Position numbers and translations under genes: made by a program
Shown: piece by piece, positions 59,389-64,000 of the stretch
Position numbering within the stretch: the first letter of the stretch is position 1
Layout of the letters: each line of letters starts with the position of its first letter
NCBI RefSeq assembly: GCF_003991875.1
Contig: NZ_CP031423.1
Location: 3,410,001 to 3,474,000, forward strand
DNA from: Microbacterium lemovicicum
GTDB taxonomy: Bacteria; Actinomycetota; Actinomycetes; Actinomycetales; Microbacteriaceae
Direction: 5' to 3'
DNA length: 64,000 nucleotides
The notes under the pieces: model-generated
What the model saw: only the letters and a program-made list of their open reading frames with translations
The model's database searches: none
What the model was told of the DNA's origin: nothing

Positions 59389-61350
59389 TCAGGCGCGGCG
59401 ACGGCGGGCGCGCAGCGCCAGGAGGAGGCCCGCACCGAGCGCCAGGATGCCGGCGGCGATCGGCGCGGCCGACACGTCGATGCCGGACGCGGCGAGCGCA
59501 CCGCGTCCTCCGCCGGGGCCTGCGGACCCCGATCCCGACCCGCCCGAGCCCGAGCCCGACCCGCCCGGAGAACCCGGGACGGCGGTCGCCACCGTCACCA
59601 CCGCGGACGCCACCGTCGCGGGCGCCGTGACGTAGATGCGGTGCGCGCCGGCGCTCAGACCCTCGGGCACGGTGACCGTGACCGAGAGCGTGCCGTCCGT
59701 GCCGATCTCGACGTCGGCGAGCAGGTACGCCTCGGAGTCGATCGACACCTGGGCCGGATCGCCCGGCGCGAAGCCGGCCGCCGACACCGTCAACTGACCA
59801 CCGGCCGGGACACCCCCGGCGGGAACCCCGACGAGGGTCACCGCCCGCCCGGGCGAGTCCGCGGGCACCGCGTCGAGCGGCAGCGGGTCGGCCCCGACGC
59901 GCTGCTCCACTCCGGCGGCGGCCTGCCAGGAGAACCCGGGTGCGTCCTGCAGCGGCGGGTATCCCGAGGTCGGGTCGCAGTCGTCGCCGACGCCGTCGCC
60001 GTCCAGGTCGCTCTGGCTGACGTTCTCCACCGTGGGGCAGTTGTCCGCGGCATCCGGAACCTGATCGCCGTCCACCGAGATGAGCACCTGCGTGCTCGCC
60101 GTCGCCGTCTGGCCGTCGGTCTGGGCGACCCGCACCGACGCGGTGACGTCGGCCGCGGCCGGGAACGGCACGGTGAGCGTCGGCTCCGCGGTGGTCTGGT
60201 CGTACGCGCCGTCGCCGTCGGTGTCCCACTCGTACGACACGATGCGGCCCCCGCCGGCCGCGGAGCCGCGCGCGTCGAGGACGACGGATGCCCCGACCGG
60301 GCGCACGTACGGACCGGCCAGCCACGCGGTGGGAGCCGCCGCACCGGCCGGGTCGGCGGGTGCGGCCGCGTTCGCCGCCTGCACGGCCTTCGCCCGCGGC
60401 AGCAGCCCCAGCTCCGACTCGAGGTGCGCGGCCTCCTGCGCGTGCCCGGTGATCCCGGGATGCCAGAACGTGAACTTGTCGGCGCTGTCGCGGTAGTCGG
60501 TCTCGGCCGAGAAGCCCGGCGGCACCTGCTGGGTCTCGGTCTCGAAGAACTCGTCCACCCAGCGGTAGAGGTTCGAGTCGCCGGGCGCCGGCTCGTGTCC
60601 GGCGAAGAGGTCGTGGATGTCGGTGACGTGGATCGCCTGGGGCACGCCGGGCTGCTGGTTGTACGCGGCGACGAGCGTGTCCTGGAGGGCGTTCGCCTCC
60701 AGGCCCAGCTGCCGCACGCCGGCGGATGCGTCGTACTCGTAGTCGCCCCAGCAGATCACGTGGTAGTCGCAGAGGATGTACGGGGTGTCCGTAGCCAGCA
60801 GCGGATAGCCGAGGATGACGATCTGCGCGTCGGGCTGCAGCTTCGCGGCGAGCTCGTCGAGGATCTTCCGCGTCGCCTCGACCACGCCGGAAAGGTCGGC
60901 TTGTGCGGCGTCGACCGAGCTGCGGCATCCGTCGGCGCTCCGGAAGGCCACCAGGAAGCAGTTCTCCACGATCGTGGAGAACCCCACGTCGTTGCCGCCG
61001 ATCGTGAACATCACGAGGTCGGTGTCGGGCGAGACCTGCGGCAGCTGGGTCTCGAGGATGTCTGAGGTCTCCGCCCCGCTGTGCGCGTAGGAGACGTACT
61101 GCACCGGCAGATCCGGCTGCGTGGAGAGCCAGTCGGCGTAGAGGTTCGCCCAGCTGCGGTGGCTCCGGTAGGCGGCAGGGTCGCCGTAGTAGTCGCCGGC
61201 GCCGTTGCCCGCGGAGTAGGAGTCGCCCATCTGCACGACGTGATAGACCTCCTGGGCGTCGCCGTCCGCGGCCGTCGCCGTCACCGCTCCACCGAGGACG
61301 AGTCCGGCCGCCGCGACGAGTGCAGCGACGCTGCGGAATCCTGACGCCAT
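59389..61350 (-). CDS. Cell-wall-anchored SGNH hydrolase with PKD-like and calcium-type repeats
   Basis: A 653-residue secreted protein. Signal peptide (1-28), SGNH hydrolase (about 35-330) with nucleophile Ser44 in MGDSYSAGNG, oxyanion Asn in GGNDVGFS, and His in FWHPGITGHAQEAAH. Then comes a PKD-like module (DARGSAAGGGRIVSYEWDTD), a thrombospondin type 3-like Ca2+ region (DNCPTVENVSQSDLDGDGVG), a further beta domain, a Gly/Ser linker, and a terminal LAASG, transmembrane and RARRRR segment that resembles a sortase signal. It is probably a surface esterase or lipase. Confidence 0.87.
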   Translation of the reverse strand: MASGFRSVAALVAAAGLVLGGAVTATAADGDAQEVYHVVQMGDSYSAGNGAGDYYGDPAAYRSHRSWANLYADWLSTQPDLPVQYVSYAHSGAETSDILETQLPQVSPDTDLVMFTIGGNDVGFSTIVENCFLVAFRSADGCRSSVDAAQADLSGVVEATRKILDELAAKLQPDAQIVILGYPLLATDTPYILCDYHVICWGDYEYDASAGVRQLGLEANALQDTLVAAYNQQPGVPQAIHVTDIHDLFAGHEPAPGDSNLYRWVDEFFETETQQVPPGFSAETDYRDSADKFTFWHPGITGHAQEAAHLESELGLLPRAKAVQAANAAAPADPAGAAAPTAWLAGPYVRPVGASVVLDARGSAAGGGRIVSYEWDTDGDGAYDQTTAEPTLTVPFPAAADVTASVRVAQTDGQTATASTQVLISVDGDQVPDAADNCPTVENVSQSDLDGDGVGDDCDPTSGYPPLQDAPGFSWQAAAGVEQRVGADPLPLDAVPADSPGRAVTLVGVPAGGVPAGGQLTVSAAGFAPGDPAQVSIDSEAYLLADVEIGTDGTLSVTVTVPEGLSAGAHRIYVTAPATVASAVVTVATAVPGSPGGSGSGSGGSGSGSAGPGGGRGALAASGIDVSAAPIAAGILALGAGLLLALRARRRRA

Positions 61351-61483
61351 CGCGAACTCCTCTGTTCCGTGTGCGGTCGAGCCGCGGGCCGTCGTCGGCC
61401 GCTCCGTCCGAGCACAGTCTCGGGCACCGGCGCCCCGGTGTCGATGGACTCAGGTCCCGGTTCGGTCACGGCAGCGGCATCCA

Positions 61484-61503
61484 TTCAGTTGTGCACAACT
61501 GAA
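61484..61503 (+). promoter_or_regulatory. OhrR-type operator palindrome
   Basis: TTCAGTTGTGCACAACTGAA is a perfect 20-bp palindrome, and TTGTGTGCAA follows it at once, giving a second partial site. It lies just before ohrR, where OhrR would repress its own gene and ohr. Confidence 0.8.
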
Positions 61504-61523
61504 TTGTGTGCAATGGTTTATGC

Positions 61524-61967
61524 ATGGTCGCCGTCCTCGATGACATGCTGTGCTTCTCGCTCTACGCGGCGAGCCGCGCCATGACGGCCGCCTACCGCCC
61601 CGTGCTGGAGCCGCTCGGCCTCACCTACCCGCAGTACCTCGTGCTCGTCGCGCTGTGGAGTGAGGGGACGCAGACCGTCGGCGATCTGGGTGACCGGCTC
61701 GCGCTCGACTCCGGCACGCTGTCGCCGCTGCTGCGCCGGCTCGAGACGCGGGGACTCATCGAGCGCGCCCGCCGCGCCGCCGACGAGCGGGTGGTCGAGG
61801 TCACCCTCACCGAAGAAGGCGTCCGGATGCGCGACGAGATGGACGACGTGCAGCCGCGGATCTTCTCCTGCACCGGACTCGACCTCGACTCCGCCCATAA
61901 CCTCATCTCCGCCTTGCACACCCTCACCGAGGGCCTGCGCACGACCCCTGAGGCGACCGCCTCCTGA
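61524..61967 (+). CDS. ohrR: OhrR-type MarR regulator
   Basis: A 147-residue MarR-family repressor with the redox-sensing Cys10 in LDDMLCFSLYAASRA and the winged helix LGDRLALDSGTLSPLLRRLE. Organic peroxides oxidise this Cys and release the repressor. Its start at ATG 61524 is preferred to an in-frame ATG at 61506. It stands 17 bp before ohr, and a palindrome lies just upstream. Confidence 0.94.
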   Translation: MVAVLDDMLCFSLYAASRAMTAAYRPVLEPLGLTYPQYLVLVALWSEGTQTVGDLGDRLALDSGTLSPLLRRLETRGLIERARRAADERVVEVTLTEEGVRMRDEMDDVQPRIFSCTGLDLDSAHNLISALHTLTEGLRTTPEATAS

Positions 61968-61984
61968 CCCGGAAGGACATCCAC

Positions 61985-62407
61985 ATGGACGCCATCTACA
62001 CCGCAGAAGCACTCGCCACCGGCGGAGGCCGCAACGGCCACGTCGCCACCAAGGACGGCATCATCAACACGGACGTCCGCGTCCCCAGCGAGATGGGCGG
62101 CCCCGGCGGCGCCCCGAACCCCGAGGCCTTCTTCGCCGCCGGCTACGCGGCCTGCTTCCACGGTGCGCTGCAGGCCGTCGCCCGCGCGCAGAAGGTGAAG
62201 ATCGAGGACACGAGCGTCGGCTCGCGCGTGCACATCGGCGACAACGGCGAGGGCGGCTTCAAGCTGGCCGTCGAGCTCGAGGTCGTCATCCCCGGACTCG
62301 CCCACGACGAGGCCCAGGCCCTCGCGGACGCCGCGCACCAGGTGTGCCCGTACTCCAACGCCACCCGCGGCAACATCGACGTGACGGTCACCGTCTCCGA
62401 CGACTGA
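61985..62407 (+). CDS. ohr: Organic hydroperoxide resistance protein
   Basis: A 140-residue Ohr-family peroxidase. The reactive Cys57 is in YAACFHGAL and the resolving Cys121 in VCPYSNATRGN, with RVPSEMGGPGG as the Arg-loop. It reduces fatty-acid and organic hydroperoxides using lipoylated partners. GGAAGG precedes the ATG. Confidence 0.97.
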   Translation: MDAIYTAEALATGGGRNGHVATKDGIINTDVRVPSEMGGPGGAPNPEAFFAAGYAACFHGALQAVARAQKVKIEDTSVGSRVHIGDNGEGGFKLAVELEVVIPGLAHDEAQALADAAHQVCPYSNATRGNIDVTVTVSDD

Positions 62408-62420
62408 TCCGCTTCTGTTC

Positions 62421-62454
62421 GACGAAGGCCCTCGCTCCGGCGGGGGCCTTCGTC
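62421..62454 (+). terminator. Terminator hairpin of ohrR-ohr
   Basis: An 11-bp stem (GACGAAGGCCC and its complement) around a 12-base loop, 13 bp past the ohr stop. Confidence 0.75.
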
Positions 62455-62571
62455 GCGCGCGCCGGTGTCTCGCCGGTCACGGCGGTGGTGCCATGCGCGA
62501 CCCAGGTCTATGGCACGAGCGGATGCCGCGGGTCAGGCTGTACACAACACCTGATCACACCTGGGGGGACC

Positions 62572-63873
62572 ATGAGGAACAGGCGCGCGACGGTCGTCGC
62601 ACTGATGATCGGCTCGCTGCTGCTGGCAGGGTGCGCGGCGGGCGGGGGGAGCCCGTCGCCCACCGGCTCGGCGACCCCGACCGGGTCGGGGACGCCGGCC
62701 GCGGCATCCGCGTGCGTCAGCGATCCGGACGCCGTGATCGCCCGCACCGCCAATCTGCCGAGCACGCCGATGCCGGAGGCCGCAGCATCCGCCATCGACG
62801 CGGCCGCGCAGCAGGGACTGAAGGATGCCGCGGCGCCCGGCGTGATCGTAGGCGTGCAGTCTCCGGACGGGCTGTTCCTCAGGGCGTACGGCGTGGCCGA
62901 TCCGGCGACCGGTGAGGCCATGACGACCGACATGCACCACCGCGTCGGCTCGATCAGCAAGACCTTCACCGGCACGCTGCTGCTGCAGCTGATCGACGAG
63001 GGCGAGGCGGGCCTCGACGACCCCGTGTCGGACTACCTCGACGGGGTGCCGAACGGCGATCAGGTGACGCTGCGGATGCTGCTGAACATGACCAGCGGAC
63101 TGTCGAGCTACACGAAGGACGAGGCGTGGCAGAAGTCGCTCTTCGACGATCCGCTGCGGGTCTGGTCTCCGGATGAGCTCGAGGCGATCGGCCTCGCGCT
63201 GCCGCCGGCGTTCGCTCCCGGCACCGATTTCGACTACTCCAACACCAACACGGTGCTGATCGGGAAGGTCATCGAGAAGGTCACCGGCGAGTCGTACGAC
63301 GACGTGATCCGGGAGCGGATCATCGAGCCGCTCGGGCTGTCGAACACCGTCTGGCCGGGCACGACCGCCGACTTCCCGCTGCCGCACGCCCAGGGCTTCA
63401 CCCTGCAGGGCAACGACGCCACCCCCGACTCGCCGACGAACGCGACGGAGTGGAACCCCTCCTGGGGATGGACCGCCGGCGAGCTCATCTCGACCGCGGG
63501 CGACCTGCTGACCTACGCCCGGCATCAGGCGACCGGATCGGGACTGCTCTCGCCCGAGGTGCAGCGCGAGCGACTGTCGGGCTTCTCGGACTACTCCGGC
63601 TACGGCTTGGCCCTCACCTGCGCGGGTGGATGGATCGGCCACACGGGCGAGCTGCCGGGCTTCAACACGATCATGTTCTACGACACCACGACCGACACGA
63701 CGCTCATCGCCCTCACGAACAGCGACATCCCGTCGGGCGACTGCCCGGTCGGGGCCACGCTCACCGACAACCCCGCGTCCGACCAGGCGTGCAGCTCCCC
63801 CGCACTGCGGGTGGCGACGGCGATCTCGACGGCGCTCGGCCACACCTACGACCGGCCCGGCGCGCCGCGGTAG
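62572..63873 (+). CDS. Secreted serine hydrolase lipoprotein (beta-lactamase/DD-peptidase-like)
   Basis: A 433-residue lipoprotein with lipobox LLAGC (Cys21) and a Gly/Thr/Pro linker. The class C-type hydrolase has all catalytic motifs: Ser127-I-S-Lys130, Tyr222-S-Asn224 and His357-T-Gly359. It could be a DD-carboxypeptidase, esterase or beta-lactamase; substrate not told. GGGGGG precedes the ATG at 62572. Compare the inactive relative at 10899-12179. Confidence 0.9.
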   Translation: MRNRRATVVALMIGSLLLAGCAAGGGSPSPTGSATPTGSGTPAAASACVSDPDAVIARTANLPSTPMPEAAASAIDAAAQQGLKDAAAPGVIVGVQSPDGLFLRAYGVADPATGEAMTTDMHHRVGSISKTFTGTLLLQLIDEGEAGLDDPVSDYLDGVPNGDQVTLRMLLNMTSGLSSYTKDEAWQKSLFDDPLRVWSPDELEAIGLALPPAFAPGTDFDYSNTNTVLIGKVIEKVTGESYDDVIRERIIEPLGLSNTVWPGTTADFPLPHAQGFTLQGNDATPDSPTNATEWNPSWGWTAGELISTAGDLLTYARHQATGSGLLSPEVQRERLSGFSDYSGYGLALTCAGGWIGHTGELPGFNTIMFYDTTTDTTLIALTNSDIPSGDCPVGATLTDNPASDQACSSPALRVATAISTALGHTYDRPGAPR

Positions 63874-63912
63874 CCGCGACCGCCTTCGGTTCGCGCCGGG
63901 GTGCGGCGCAGC

Positions 63913-63999
63913 ATCCGGTCTCTGTCGGCTTTGGTTGACGCCTGCCTCGGGAATCCGGCATCGGATGCCGCACGCAGCGTCAACTGACGAGAACCGGAT
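63913..63999. repeat. Nested imperfect dyad at the window edge
   Basis: GTTGACGC (63934-63941) pairs with GCGTCAAC (63977-63984), and ATCCGGT (63913-63919) with ACCGGAT (63993-63999); in between, CGGCATC and GATGCCG (63956-63970) form a small inner stem. The end of the window cuts off its surroundings. Confidence 0.6.
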
Positions 64000-64000
64000 G

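Overview
The window is chromosomal DNA from a high-GC Gram-positive actinobacterium, most likely a Microbacterium or another Microbacteriaceae. This rests on roughly 70% G+C, frequent GTG starts, tightly packed genes joined by 4-bp ATGA/GTGA stop-start overlaps, a cysteine-free L28-L33-S14 ribosomal cluster, a fused CopD/CtaG protein, and a very frequent word GGATGCCGC/GCGGCATCC. It reads as ordinary chromosome with one insertion sequence. I see no tRNA, rRNA, CRISPR array or prophage.

Layout. 0-4 kb: an isochorismatase-like hydrolase, an SDR, and a CitA/CitB-type two-component system divergent from a CitMHS citrate transporter (4.2-5.7 kb). An IS481-family element (5698-6802) has landed exactly on the transporter stop codon. 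7.3-9.8 kb: an overlapping trio of tandem-repeat peptide, JmjC-type cupin oxygenase and sucrase/ferredoxin-like protein. 9.9-17.4 kb: an EamA exporter, a serine-hydrolase lipoprotein that has lost its catalytic residues, an iron-box-controlled heme oxygenase, a Pif1-like helicase, and a MerR regulator divergent from a thioredoxin-reductase-like flavoprotein. 17.5-21 kb: CopD/CtaG, HU, and ribosomal proteins S14, L33 and L28.

21.2-28.5 kb is a zinc block: znuA-znuC-znuB behind a Zur box, then zur, an ArsP-type permease, a His-rich TIGR03943 protein, a secreted protein and a 3-methyladenine glycosylase, all on one strand with overlapping ends. 28.6-34.1 kb: a DUF2461 protein and a branched-chain-type 2-oxoacid dehydrogenase operon (aminotransferase, E1alpha, E1beta, E2). 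34.2-45.3 kb: mixed housekeeping genes, including a tyrosine phosphatase, purB, SGNH hydrolase, a YbaK protein, a MalY-type aminotransferase, an SDR and small stress-type proteins.

45.3-53.5 kb is an eight-gene unit on the minus strand: a GntR regulator, 2-hydroxyacid dehydrogenase, LsrK-like kinase, LsrF-like thiolase/aldolase, cupin, and a CUT1-type ABC importer. It looks like a non-canonical pathway for autoinducer-2 or a related phosphorylated five-carbon dione. 53.7-64 kb: a Pro/Thr/Asp repeat membrane protein divergent from an OmpR/HK pair, a molybdenum oxidoreductase/flavin reductase/zinc-ribbon trio, a cell-wall-anchored SGNH hydrolase, ohrR-ohr, and an intact serine hydrolase lipoprotein that serves as the active counterpart of the dead one at 11 kb.

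The most unusual items are the repeat-peptide/cupin/ferredoxin operon, the rewired Lsr-like operon, the pseudo-hydrolase, the palindromic control regions of HU and the MerR pair, and the overabundant 9-bp word. All family names come from reading the sequences and from recalled family features; no database search was run.
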